This document shows, piece by piece, positions 9,240 to 18,452 of a stretch of 64,000 bases of DNA. Location of the stretch: NCBI GenBank assembly GCA_964393615.1, contig CAYMUR010000001.1, positions 62,001 through 126,000 on the forward strand, in the 5' to 3' direction. Made by a program: the position numbers and the translations under genes. The notes beneath the pieces were generated by a model. The model was given only the letters and a program-made list of their open reading frames with translations. It searched no databases and had not been told where the DNA came from. The DNA comes from CAYMUR01 sp964393615 (GTDB lineage: Bacteria; Planctomycetota; Planctomycetia; Pirellulales; Pirellulaceae). Position 1 is the first letter of the stretch. Each line of letters opens with the position of its first letter.

Positions 9240-10592
9240 TTGAAAATTTTATTTGCTGACGACGAGAATTCCTTACAATCTTTGATGAGTGTTGAATTGC
9301 CTCGGATGGGACACACGGTAACGGTATGCCCAGATGGAACCACGGCAGTTGCTGCACTGGAACGTAACACTTACGATTGTGTCCTGGTCGATCTTGACAT
9401 GCCTGGAATGAATGGCATCGATGTGATCGCTCGAACCAAAGAACTCTCTCCCGACACAGAAGCAGTCGTACTGACAGGCAAATCCTCCTTGGAAACTGCC
9501 CTCGCAGCGTTGCGGCATGGCGCTTTCGAATATTTATCCAAACCGTGTAAACTCATCGAATTGGACACGTTATTAAAACGTGTCGCGGACAAACGCGAAC
9601 TGACCAACAAATATCGGGCCCTGAAACGACAACTGGAACGAATTGGTGGCTCCAGTCAGCTTGTCGGGGACAGTCCTTCTATGCAGGTCGTGCGCGACCG
9701 GACTGCAAAAGTCGCACCTACAAACTCAACCGTACTGATTCGAGGTGAAACTGGTACCGGCAAAGAATTGGTAGCGAAATCGGTGCACGACCAAAGCCTG
9801 CGGGCGGACAAACCGTTCGTAGCCATCAACTGTGGAGCACTACCTGAAAGCTTGATCGAAAGTGAGCTCTTCGGACATCGCAAAGGTGCTTTTACGGGCG
9901 CAGAGGATCACCGTGTTGGCCTATTCAAAGTCGCTGATGGAGGAACATTATTTTTGGATGAGATTGGTGAACTGCCTAAAGCGATGCAAGCCAAAATCTT
10001 GCGCGCACTGGAAAATGGCGAAATTCGACGCGTGGGAGACAACGAGAATGATCGCGTTGACGTGCGTGTCGTTTGCGCAACCCATCGTGATTTGAACGAA
10101 ATGGTTGCTGCCGAAGAATTTCGACAGGATCTAATGTTTCGCATTAACACTTTTGAGATCTATCTGCCACCGTTGCGGGAACGGGTCGTGGACATCCCCA
10201 GCCTGGCCAAACAGTTGCTGCAACGTTTTCAGCCAGGCATGCTGCCTGACGATGAACTTTTCACTCAGAATTCTCTTGATACACTGCAGGCCTACGATTG
10301 GCCTGGCAACGTGCGTGAACTAGCCAACGTCATCGAACATGCGACGATTCTTTGCAACCAGCCACCTATCGATATTCTCCATTTGCCCGAAAGATTCGGT
10401 AGCGGACAAACCGTGGCAATCCCAGGAAATTTTGGACCACTTACACTGCGCGAAATTGAAATGCACGCTATCTACGAAGCACTCGATCGACACGAAGGAA
10501 ATAAAACCAAAGCAGCCGAACAACTGGGGATCAGTCTTAAGACTCTCTACAATAAACTCAATCAAGTGATCGACCTTGAAAAATCAGCATAG
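9240..10592 (+). CDS. sigma-54-dependent response regulator (NtrC/AtoC type)
   Basis: 450 aa. The receiver domain (residues 1-120) has acidic pair ADDE and phospho-acceptor Asp51 in VLVDLDMPGMNG. The AAA+ domain has Walker A GETGTGKE, the sigma-54 contact loop KGAFTGA and Walker B-type GTLFLDEIGELP. The C-terminal Fis-type HTH contains NKTKAAEQLGISLKTLYNKL. The start is TTG 4 bases after the kinase stop, with ACGGA just upstream; no ATG fits the receiver fold. It pairs with the upstream kinase and would activate RpoN-dependent promoters. Confidence 0.95.
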   Translation: MKILFADDENSLQSLMSVELPRMGHTVTVCPDGTTAVAALERNTYDCVLVDLDMPGMNGIDVIARTKELSPDTEAVVLTGKSSLETALAALRHGAFEYLSKPCKLIELDTLLKRVADKRELTNKYRALKRQLERIGGSSQLVGDSPSMQVVRDRTAKVAPTNSTVLIRGETGTGKELVAKSVHDQSLRADKPFVAINCGALPESLIESELFGHRKGAFTGAEDHRVGLFKVADGGTLFLDEIGELPKAMQAKILRALENGEIRRVGDNENDRVDVRVVCATHRDLNEMVAAEEFRQDLMFRINTFEIYLPPLRERVVDIPSLAKQLLQRFQPGMLPDDELFTQNSLDTLQAYDWPGNVRELANVIEHATILCNQPPIDILHLPERFGSGQTVAIPGNFGPLTLREIEMHAIYEALDRHEGNKTKAAEQLGISLKTLYNKLNQVIDLEKSA

Positions 10593-10935
10593 TTGTAAAC
10601 AGTCCTTTCCTAATCCCGACTGCCGTACAACGCGTGGAATAGAAAAATCTCCACCGCTCTCTTTGACACAGCAGTAAACGCGAATACCAAATCAACACAT
10701 TTATCTTTGCCTGCTGTTTTTCTGCTTCCGAAATCAATCCGCCCCTGGCCTACAAACTCCCTCTAATCCCAATGATTTTTGTTTTTCTCGGCCGTTTTTC
10801 TCGGCCGTATTTCTCTGCGGTCTCTCCCCAGCAACGCTTGCAGAAAAGAGAATGCATCGAGAACACAAACCGCATGATCGATGGCAGGAATGGCCCGCAA
10901 AGGATGTCATAGACCTCTCATCCAATCATCAACAC
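10593..10935. other. convergent spacer with 13-bp tandem duplication
   Basis: No gene is seen between the response regulator and the convergent AOR gene. A 13-bp unit, GTTTTTCTCGGCC, is repeated exactly twice (10781-10793, 10794-10806), followed by a degenerate GTATTTCTC. No strong terminator hairpin is visible. Confidence 0.4.
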
Positions 10936-12747
10936 CTAGATCGTGTCCAGCCCTAACCGCAGTAGCTGCTCCGATTCAACGAAACCTTCGTCCGACCAAC
11001 CACGTGCTTGATTGTAGGCCGTCACTAGCGACGCCAATTGCTCCGATGTCAGGCGTGCTTTACTGTCATCCCCCAGTTCTTCTTGCAGAAATCTCGCCGG
11101 TAAACAGTCTTCGTCCGGCTTCCACCCAGCGCGCACATTAAATATCTTTTTGGCCGCCACGATTCTCTCTGCCGTCAATTCCAACTCAGCTGCCGTCGTA
11201 TCCCAACCGGTCACCAGATTCAACATTTCAGCTGCCTCGGCATAAAAATCATCAAACACACCTCGCAGAAATTTACAAAGAATCAACGAATCCATGACGG
11301 CAGCCCTATTCTCGGTGTCGACGGCCGCAATGGCCGACTCAGGACCTGCACCACGACGGTCCACCTTGCCGGAAAAATCAACTTCGTAGGCTCCGGACCG
11401 ATTATGGTCCGCACCACGTGTTCCTACAGCGAAACCCAAAGCCATAGTCTGTAATGCCCGTGGTTCATAACCTGGAATCTCTAGTCCTTTTACCTGCGGA
11501 GCAAACTCGATGGAATTCTGCCCAATCTGTTTCGCCATCTGACGACTACCCAAAGACATTAAACTCCCTAAATCTCGGCGAGCGCCAATCAACTCAATTG
11601 CCTGTAACAACGCCTTCGGTTCGCCAAACCGTAGCCAACTGGCCTCCAACATGCCCTTCTCAACGCATTCCATCGCAAAAGCAATTGTCCCGCCAGTGCT
11701 GATGGTGTCGATCCCAAGCTCATCACAACGTCGAGAAGCCTGTAAGACCGTTTCGGCGTGGTTAATTCCACACAAAGGTCCCAAGGCAAATAAATTTTCG
11801 TATTCCAAACGAACTCCAGGATCATTATCGGATTGAGAGTCACGAAGCGCATAGATATGTTCGCAACCGATCGTACAGGCATCACAATAAGCACGGGTTC
11901 GATTCCGTGTCGTCGAAAGAGTTTCCGGAGCCAGGTGCTCGACCCCCGAAAATGAACCTTGCTGAAAATTACGAGTGGGTAAAGCTCGCAAACGATTAAA
12001 CACCAACAGGTTGGAAGCTGTTCCAAGTTCACGATATTTGGCAGTGGCCGGGCCAAATGAACGTTGTGATAAAGATTTTGATAATTTTACCAGCTCCGTT
12101 GGGTGCGCCCACTCGGTTCGTTGCGTACCGCGCACCAGAATGGCCTTGATGTTCTTGGAACCCAAAACCGCTCCTGTCCCACCGCGCGCCGCATGGCGTC
12201 CATCGTGTGATACCGTGGCAAAATGAACACCGCGTTCCCCTGCCGGTCCGATCGAAGCAACGCGCCATTCATCCCCAAATCTGGTACGTAAAAGCTGTTC
12301 CGTCTCATCACATTGCAAACCTGCCAGGTCAGCGGCCGCATGGAAATCTACCTCACCGTTATCAATCGTCAGCACTGAAAGCTGATCCAAACGCCCCGTG
12401 ACTACCACTGCATCAAAACCCGTTCGTTTACCTGCGATGGCAAATCCACTGCTGGCCAGCGAATCGTTAAGCCGATCTGTCAACGGACTTTTACAGACCA
12501 CGGCAAACTTGGCAGATGTCGTTAATGGACTGCCAACCAGGGGACTAAACACAAATACCAGGGCAGCTTGTTCTGCAAGAGGATCGGCAGTCGCTACTTG
12601 TTCACGCAATAAAAGATAAGTCCCCAGGCCACTGCCGCCAACAAAGCTCCGTAATGCGTTTTCCTGTAACACGACGCGCTGAGCAGACTTCGAACTCAAC
12701 TGGATCCTTAGGTAAGCTCCGTGATAGCCGTAGGGAGACGATGGCAT
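10936..12747 (-). CDS. aor: tungsten-type aldehyde:ferredoxin oxidoreductase
   Basis: 603 aa, almost exactly the length of the Pyrococcus furiosus enzyme (605 aa). It should oxidise aldehydes to carboxylic acids, or the reverse, with ferredoxin-like acceptors, using a bis-pyranopterin W (or Mo) cofactor and one 4Fe-4S cluster. The cluster ligands are visible as C288-x2-C291-x3-C295 and C491 in SLILCKF, and His448 in RGADH sits where the archaeal catalytic His is. The pterin-binding N-terminal region (SGLGTYLL, VFVFSPLVGSPLTTSAKFA) is also present. A MoaD-like gene lies just upstream on the same strand. Neither the ferredoxin-like nor the FAD subunit of the multi-subunit bacterial AORs is adjacent. 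The substrate is unknown. Confidence 0.92.
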   Translation of the reverse strand: MPSSPYGYHGAYLRIQLSSKSAQRVVLQENALRSFVGGSGLGTYLLLREQVATADPLAEQAALVFVFSPLVGSPLTTSAKFAVVCKSPLTDRLNDSLASSGFAIAGKRTGFDAVVVTGRLDQLSVLTIDNGEVDFHAAADLAGLQCDETEQLLRTRFGDEWRVASIGPAGERGVHFATVSHDGRHAARGGTGAVLGSKNIKAILVRGTQRTEWAHPTELVKLSKSLSQRSFGPATAKYRELGTASNLLVFNRLRALPTRNFQQGSFSGVEHLAPETLSTTRNRTRAYCDACTIGCEHIYALRDSQSDNDPGVRLEYENLFALGPLCGINHAETVLQASRRCDELGIDTISTGGTIAFAMECVEKGMLEASWLRFGEPKALLQAIELIGARRDLGSLMSLGSRQMAKQIGQNSIEFAPQVKGLEIPGYEPRALQTMALGFAVGTRGADHNRSGAYEVDFSGKVDRRGAGPESAIAAVDTENRAAVMDSLILCKFLRGVFDDFYAEAAEMLNLVTGWDTTAAELELTAERIVAAKKIFNVRAGWKPDEDCLPARFLQEELGDDSKARLTSEQLASLVTAYNQARGWSDEGFVESEQLLRLGLDTI

Positions 12748-12782
12748 CGAGTTTTAATTACCACAAAAGCAACAATAAAAAA

Positions 12783-13073
12783 TTATCCACCGGCATCGGC
12801 AGACATAATTAGCAACGATTGGCCAGCCGAAATCACCGTTTCCGGATCGTTCACGAACTGGTTACCATCCAGGTTCACAGAAATTCCAACCTGTACACGA
12901 TCTTCCACCATGCATTCCTCTGCAAACGAAGGAAATTGCCTGGCAACATCCCATAAAACATCACACAACCGAGCCGTCTCGGAGTCCAAGCAGACCATCA
13001 CGTACGGAACACCAATCCGATGCCGGGGAATTCCGAATAACTCAACACGCACTCTCACCGAATTCTCCAGCAA
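12783..13073 (-). CDS. MoaD/ThiS-family sulfur-carrier protein
   Basis: 96 aa beta-grasp protein ending in ADAGG; the exposed terminal Gly-Gly is the hallmark of MoaD/ThiS carriers, which carry a thiocarboxylate. It probably supplies dithiolene sulfur for the pyranopterin of the oxidoreductase encoded 35 bases downstream. MoaD-like partners are known in bacterial aor operons such as that of Aromatoleum. Start: the TTG lies 3 bases after the upstream stop, implying coupled translation; GTG codons at residues 6 and 8 are alternatives. The core VELFG, SAGQSLLIMS fits the family. Confidence 0.82.
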   Translation of the reverse strand: MLENSVRVRVELFGIPRHRIGVPYVMVCLDSETARLCDVLWDVARQFPSFAEECMVEDRVQVGISVNLDGNQFVNDPETVISAGQSLLIMSADAGG

Positions 13074-13076
13074 AGA

Positions 13077-13526
13077 TCAGCTAAACATGGCCCGGCAAGC
13101 CAACAACAACGTCATGTAAACCGTTACGGCACCTACGATGACCAAAGGGATGACAGGATCCTCCGACTCACCTCGCGAAGCAATCCACAACACGCCTAAA
13201 ACAATGACACTGACAAAAAAGACAAACCAATTAAAGGGCATGTAACGCGCTGCAGCAAAAGTAACCGCGGCAAAAGTCATTGCCCAAAAGACATGCTGCA
13301 GTGAAAAACGGAAACGAAGCCGGTCAGGCAATTCTTTCGTTTTACTGGTTGGTGGTGCCGTTGCTAACTTCAACAAATTTGGATCCACCATTTTCGCTTC
13401 CATTTCATCCCGAGACATCCCATTCACAGGTGCCAGGGAATACTCCTGGCCTTCGTCAGTGTCCACATCATCCAACAAGGGCGGCTCTGCGCCGTGAAAC
13501 CTGTCAAGAGAGACGTGTGGATCCAT
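13077..13526 (-). CDS. hypothetical membrane protein upstream of the MoaD-like gene
   Basis: 149 aa. The first ~70 residues are soluble and acidic, with a DxDTDEGQEYSL-type stretch. About three hydrophobic helices follow (roughly 78-98, 98-118 and 125-147). I recognise no family. It is the first gene of an apparent three-gene minus-strand operon (membrane protein, MoaD-like, AOR) and its stop is 3 bases before the next start. A role in AOR function is only a guess by position; small membrane proteins with such helices are common planctomycete hypotheticals. Confidence 0.7.
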   Translation of the reverse strand: MDPHVSLDRFHGAEPPLLDDVDTDEGQEYSLAPVNGMSRDEMEAKMVDPNLLKLATAPPTSKTKELPDRLRFRFSLQHVFWAMTFAAVTFAAARYMPFNWFVFFVSVIVLGVLWIASRGESEDPVIPLVIVGAVTVYMTLLLACRAMFS

Positions 13527-13718
13527 AATCGTTGGGCCTGTACCGTTCCTCAGGAGATTGTCTTGCTCTATATTGTATTTTACTGTGCCTGGCAGGTTAA
13601 AACGATACCCATCTCGCTCTATGTCTTCTGAATTTTCCCAAGCATGCTTTCCCTGATTCGAATCCTTTTACCAATCACCCACCTATTCTGACTGTATTCC
13701 AGTCAATCACGACAAAAG

Positions 13719-14972
13719 ATGAAATTCCTTTTGTGTCCTGTAGGTAGTGCCGGTGATGTCCACCCCTTCTTGGGCCTCGGTGAAACGCTTGCACAACGTG
13801 GACATCGGGTACAGGTCATCACCAGTGGGTATTTCGAGCCAACGGTACGGCGTGTCGGCCTGGAATTTCTGGAACTGACAACCGCCGAAGAATTCCTGCG
13901 ATTAGCCAATCACCCTGATCTCTGGCATCCACGCAAAGGTTTATTTTATCTCGCACGGCACGCAATTCTTCCCTACATGCGTCGTCAATACGAAATGGTC
14001 GCATCCCATGGTGTCGACAACGAAACAGTCGTCATTTCGTCATTACTCGGATTTGGCGCACGTATCGCACACGACCGACTAGGGATTCCATTAATTTCCG
14101 TCCATTTACAGCCAGCTGTTTTTTGGAGCGACAAACAGCCTCCCAGACTTCCAGGTATACCGTCGTCCACACCGCAATGGTTACTACGCAAGTTGTTTCA
14201 CCTGGGAGAGAAACTGGTCATTGACCCTTTATTCTGCCCTCAAACCAACGCCTTTCGCCGTGAACTTGGGTTACCCCCTGTGCGACGCATCTTGAGTCAA
14301 TGGGTTCATTCGCCACAAGCCGTTATAGGCTTGTTTCCGGAATGGTACAGCCCACAGCTTGCAGACTGGTCCCCACACACCCAACTCACAAGTTTTCCTT
14401 TATGGGATGAGCAAAATATTACACCCGCCTCCAAATCGCTTGAGCAGTTCCTGTCCGTCGGTGACCCGCCAATCGTGTTTACGCCTGGATCAGCAATGAT
14501 GTTTGGTCAACATTTCTTCTCCGTTGCCATCGCAGCCTGCCGCCGCTTGAATCGACGCGGGATCTTATTGACACGTTTTCCAGAACAAATCCCTCGACCA
14601 CTCCCTGACACGATTAAACATTTCGATTTTGTGCCTTTCAGCCAGATACTACCTCGTGCAGCCGCCATCGTGCACCACGGCGGTATCGGCAGTACCGCCC
14701 AGGGTCTGGCCGCGGGTATCCCTCAGTTAATCATGCCCATGAGCCACGACCAACCAGATAATGCCACACGCCTGGTAGACCTGGGTGTGGGAGATCGGAT
14801 ATCCCCGAAAGGTTTTACACCAGCACGTGTCTCTCACAAACTCGCACAGTTACTGCAATCATCCACGGTACGTACGCGGTGTAAAGAAATTCGCTCAAGA
14901 TTACAGTGTGTCGACGGACTGTCGCGCGCCTGCGATCATATCGAACAAGTCATCGCCAACACAATATCTTGA
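13719..14972 (+). CDS. GT1-family glycosyltransferase (rhamnosyl-/sterol glucosyltransferase-like)
   Basis: 417 aa GT-B fold enzyme. The N terminus KFLLCPVGSAGDVHPFLGLG is the acceptor-domain Rossmann strand plus the catalytic-His loop (H15). The C-terminal donor-binding motif is VHHGGIGSTAQGLAAGIPQL...DQPDNA, matching RhlB/UGT-like enzymes that transfer a nucleotide-sugar-derived hexose to lipid or natural-product acceptors. No transmembrane helix is seen, so it is cytoplasmic or peripheral. Donor and acceptor are unknown. It stands alone, convergent with the YfhO-like gene. Confidence 0.88.
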   Translation: MKFLLCPVGSAGDVHPFLGLGETLAQRGHRVQVITSGYFEPTVRRVGLEFLELTTAEEFLRLANHPDLWHPRKGLFYLARHAILPYMRRQYEMVASHGVDNETVVISSLLGFGARIAHDRLGIPLISVHLQPAVFWSDKQPPRLPGIPSSTPQWLLRKLFHLGEKLVIDPLFCPQTNAFRRELGLPPVRRILSQWVHSPQAVIGLFPEWYSPQLADWSPHTQLTSFPLWDEQNITPASKSLEQFLSVGDPPIVFTPGSAMMFGQHFFSVAIAACRRLNRRGILLTRFPEQIPRPLPDTIKHFDFVPFSQILPRAAAIVHHGGIGSTAQGLAAGIPQLIMPMSHDQPDNATRLVDLGVGDRISPKGFTPARVSHKLAQLLQSSTVRTRCKEIRSRLQCVDGLSRACDHIEQVIANTIS

Positions 14973-15191
14973 CATGAATCGTAAACAAACCAGCCCCTGC
15001 TAGAAAAAATAGATTGATGAAACAGGAACCACGAAGTGCGTTCATGCCAGCTTGATATTTCAAGGGGTTCGCAATGGACCAATCTATCGACACGGGAGCA
15101 CAGTACCAGCATTTCTGACATGCAGCGAAATGTAACAAATGGTGATGCCCCAGATCGAATTGGATCTGTATTTTGCTTCTCACATCACGGT

Positions 15192-17726
15192 CTACATTTC
15201 TTCTTTCTTCGTGGACCGTCGTCGAATACGCACCCGGACCACCCACGCCACTAGAAAAGCAGTAGCTCCCAAGAAAATCCATACACCCACTCGGAAACTG
15301 GTCGGCTGATACTTCAGTGTGATCAAGGACTCTCCAGCTTCCAGAACGACACCTCGCAACACGTGATTGACTCGATAAATCGGTATCGCACGGTCGCCCA
15401 CCCATGCCCTCCAACCTGGATCCCACATGTCTCCTAATACTAATACCCCTCGCGTGTCCATTTGAGCTCGCAGTATGATTTCCCCCGGCCATTCACGCTC
15501 CCAGCGCACCGTTCCTCGACAGGACTCAGGAATGTCAACCGATTGCTCCAACAAGGCGACTTGACGTGGGTCAAACGTACTGGAACCTAGCCGTTGCAAC
15601 CGTTGTTTCTCGTCCGAGAATACTTCGACACGCCGCGGAACAAAGGCCCGCGCTAAGGCACGTCGGTTCTGTAGAATCCAGTAGTCGTCACCAGACAAAA
15701 TTGCCTGGGCATTGGAAACTGGTTTACCTCGTAAAATCACATAGCGCACATTGAACAAATCCATCACTGGGTGCATGCGCACGTTGCCACGCTCCAAGCC
15801 TAACTTAGGAAGATACCATTGTGTCAAGGCATACGGAACCTGTGGCGAAGCTTTGTCCATCGCCAAACGCATTACATCAATAAAACGACTGGGATCGACA
15901 CCATCGTAACCTCGAATATCTCGTAATCCATTGGCCTCTGCCAGTCTTGCCGGTAGACAGTGATAGCCAACCACTCGTCCCGGTTCCAAATCGGCGAGCT
16001 TCTGTAACGTGGGAATCGGTGGATAATAAATTTTTCGCTCCGACTGCGGATTGACATCATGGCCCAACCAAAGCGGCTCGAGCACGACCAACCCACCAAG
16101 CACAACACCAAGGGCCGGACCTGTCCACCGTTTCACAGAGACACTCAACCATCCAGCAATCGTCAGCAAACACAGCCCGGCAGCCATCCATTGACAAGTG
16201 CCAAAATTCGCCTGGGCAGTACGTACATCATTCATCGTCTGGAATTGGCTCGTCGTACGACCCGACTCGATGAATTTTTCCAGCTGGCTACCCAACGGTT
16301 CAGGTGGTGTCTGTATAGCCCGGTTCACCGACCAGATACCCAATCCGAGCAGGACGATTACTGGTACGACAAACCACCATTGGAAACGGACCGCTTTTTG
16401 CCACACCGTATCCAGCCCCACAACGGCCATCGACAAAATAGCAAACGACGCCACAAACACAAAGCGATTGAAAGACAACATCTTGAAGCCCGGCAGTCGC
16501 CACATCCACACAAATCCGGGCAAGTCCAGAACCCAACTCATACTGACAACAAGCAACACTATCCAACCAACGTTGCGCGACCAATGCCCTTGACGTGTCC
16601 ATGCCAGTGGAGCCAGTAACAACGCAGACAACAAGCCGGCATAGGCACCTGCAGCACTTTCCAGACGATTTCCTTCAATCAGATACCAGTTGCCTTTCTT
16701 GTGACTGCCATGAACCAGTGGCATGACTGTCTGCGGCAAGGCTTTCCAGCCTGTAGGCGGACGTTCTTCGGACCCTGCCTCCCGCTGTTCAAAGCGCTGC
16801 CCCGTGCGAGAATACTCCACCAGAGGCAAAAGATACGGTGCTGTTAAACAGAATCCCAACACCCAACCCCCTACGAGAGCTAGAGACGCCTTGTGAACGG
16901 CTGACCAGGCACGGTTTTGATACCAATGATCGCTCAGACACCAGATCGCATAAATGCCGGTTGCCAAAAGTACCAGCCCGCCCACATCTACTTGTCCCGT
17001 CATCAGCGTCAGACAGGTAGCGACGGCAAGCCCTATGCCACCAAACCCGGCGGGACGATTCACGGTGGACTCAACCGCCAACAGCAACCAGGGCAACCAG
17101 GCAACGGTATACGACATCGTGTAACCTTGCCACAGGATGAGAAACCCAGTCAGCGGAAAGCACCAGGCCCCCAATGCTGCAGGCCAATAACTGACCTTTA
17201 ACACCCGAGAAAAAAAGAGGTACGCTCCACTGCCAGCCACGATACATTTGACCAAATGGATCCAGGCAAGCGTAATCGGAAAGGGAAACAAGTAATAAAT
17301 GACATTGAATGGTGAATACTTGGGCCACTTTGTCATGGGTGCGCCCAGAAAGTAATTTGGACACCACAATGGCAAACGCCCGCTTCTGATTTCTGAGGTA
17401 CAAAACCGGCGAGAAAATTCCAATGACAGCACTTGATCCGACAAAATCGAATTGTGCACCGGAAGCTGAGACTCGTACTCACTCGTAGGAGGCAAATAGT
17501 GATTGGGCAAAGCAAGCAGATCAAGCGGCAACAAAACCTTGCTGCCCATCAACGATGGGCCGTACATGATCCATTGTGGTACGACAAGGCCCACCACGAG
17601 AATCAGCCAACGCCACCAAGTGGAACCAGGAACCCATACCGCAACCGTCTTCTGCTGCGGTGGAGACATGGTCGGTGACGACCCAGACAGGTTCGGAGGT
17701 CGAATGGGACGACTTCGTGGTGACAT
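15192..17726 (-). CDS. YfhO-like multi-spanning membrane protein
   Basis: 844 aa with about a dozen hydrophobic helices across residues 35-560 and a C-terminal extracytoplasmic beta-rich region (about 570-815) before a last helix and basic tail. Recognisable YfhO-type features are the early GSKVLLPLDLL and SRRFCTSEIRSGRLPLWCPNYFLGAP segments and the late DMWDPGWRAWVGDRAIPIYRVNHVLRG stretch (quoted here only in part by key residues DMWDPGW, RVNHVLRG). YfhO proteins are GT-C-like and are linked to glycosylation of lipoteichoic acid in Firmicutes; the planctomycete role is unknown. ATG at 17726 used; ATG at 17669 is an alternative. Confidence 0.82.
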   Translation of the reverse strand: MSPRSRPIRPPNLSGSSPTMSPPQQKTVAVWVPGSTWWRWLILVVGLVVPQWIMYGPSLMGSKVLLPLDLLALPNHYLPPTSEYESQLPVHNSILSDQVLSLEFSRRFCTSEIRSGRLPLWCPNYFLGAPMTKWPKYSPFNVIYYLFPFPITLAWIHLVKCIVAGSGAYLFFSRVLKVSYWPAALGAWCFPLTGFLILWQGYTMSYTVAWLPWLLLAVESTVNRPAGFGGIGLAVATCLTLMTGQVDVGGLVLLATGIYAIWCLSDHWYQNRAWSAVHKASLALVGGWVLGFCLTAPYLLPLVEYSRTGQRFEQREAGSEERPPTGWKALPQTVMPLVHGSHKKGNWYLIEGNRLESAAGAYAGLLSALLLAPLAWTRQGHWSRNVGWIVLLVVSMSWVLDLPGFVWMWRLPGFKMLSFNRFVFVASFAILSMAVVGLDTVWQKAVRFQWWFVVPVIVLLGLGIWSVNRAIQTPPEPLGSQLEKFIESGRTTSQFQTMNDVRTAQANFGTCQWMAAGLCLLTIAGWLSVSVKRWTGPALGVVLGGLVVLEPLWLGHDVNPQSERKIYYPPIPTLQKLADLEPGRVVGYHCLPARLAEANGLRDIRGYDGVDPSRFIDVMRLAMDKASPQVPYALTQWYLPKLGLERGNVRMHPVMDLFNVRYVILRGKPVSNAQAILSGDDYWILQNRRALARAFVPRRVEVFSDEKQRLQRLGSSTFDPRQVALLEQSVDIPESCRGTVRWEREWPGEIILRAQMDTRGVLVLGDMWDPGWRAWVGDRAIPIYRVNHVLRGVVLEAGESLITLKYQPTSFRVGVWIFLGATAFLVAWVVRVRIRRRSTKKEEM

Positions 17727-17844
17727 GCAACGCCAATTGTATACTAGGAGACAGGTTTGATAAGATCTAAACTGTCAAGCCAGCCTCACCGTTAGGCTCA
17801 GCACTTCGTTGTGAGCAATCAGAACTGACTGACATTTTGTTAAC

Positions 17845-17872
17845 GACGATCGTCTTGTTATCCACGATCGTC
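17845..17872. promoter_or_regulatory. two copies of a palindrome ACGATCGTC
   Basis: GACGATCGTC (17845-17854, a perfect palindrome) and ACGATCGTC (17864-17872) lie 18 bases apart, about 150 bases before the TMTC-like gene and between it and the divergent YfhO-like gene. This is operator-like, but no binding protein is known. Confidence 0.25.
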
Positions 17873-18017
17873 AAGCTCCACAGGAAACCTTCCAACCGAG
17901 CCTTGGGGTATCATCTGAAATTTGACCGCTGCCATAAAGCAATGCTAGTGTACCGCACGTGTACCGCCAAGACAAAGCCTGGAGCAACACTGACATCTCC
18001 GCAAAATCGAGCATGTC

Positions 18018-18356
18018 ATGAGACGACACACCGTTATTATTCTCGTCCTGCTTCTCAGCACCATCGGGGCATACTACCACGTCAGTCACTGCGAATTCAT
18101 TGCCTACGATGACGACGGATATGTAAGGGAAAACCAATATATTCAACAAGGGCTGTCTCGCTCGAATTTGTGGTGGGCATTGACTTCCTGCACCGAAACC
18201 AATTGGCACCCCATCACGTGGTTGTCTCACATGCTTGACTGCCAGCTGTTCGGTCCGGATCAACCCGGATGGTATCACCTGGTCAATTTACTGTTTCACG
18301 TCACCAACAGCATGTTGCTATATATTGTCTTTCACCAGATGACTGGTTGCTTCTGA
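18018..18356 (+). CDS. TMTC/GT39-like membrane glycosyltransferase, N-terminal part up to in-frame TGA
   Basis: 112 codons ending at TGA 18354-18356. A signal-anchor helix is followed by AYDDDGYVRENQYIQ, matching the acidic DD motif in the first extracytoplasmic loop of TPR-containing O-mannosyltransferase-like proteins (TMTC, GT-C fold). NWHPITWLSHMLDCQLFG is also typical. The same frame continues directly after the stop with KPAFVAILFAIHPLHVESVAW, which is the next block of this family, and stays open to 20087. It is therefore one gene with a single internal stop, not two genes. In family members I recall, the position of the stop is Trp (TGxxW[RK]xA), so TGG to TGA is the simplest origin. 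Confidence 0.75.
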   Translation: MRRHTVIILVLLLSTIGAYYHVSHCEFIAYDDDGYVRENQYIQQGLSRSNLWWALTSCTETNWHPITWLSHMLDCQLFGPDQPGWYHLVNLLFHVTNSMLLYIVFHQMTGCF

Positions 18357-18452
18357 AAGCCTGCATTCGTAGCCATCCTGTTTGCGATTCATCCGTTACA
18401 TGTCGAATCGGTAGCTTGGATCGCCGAACGCAAAGACGTTCTCAGCACCTGC

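Noticed and set aside
16059..16619. 186-codon plus-strand open frame inside the YfhO-like gene
   Set aside because: Antisense shadow; His/Gln/Arg-rich, as expected from the complement of hydrophobic codons.
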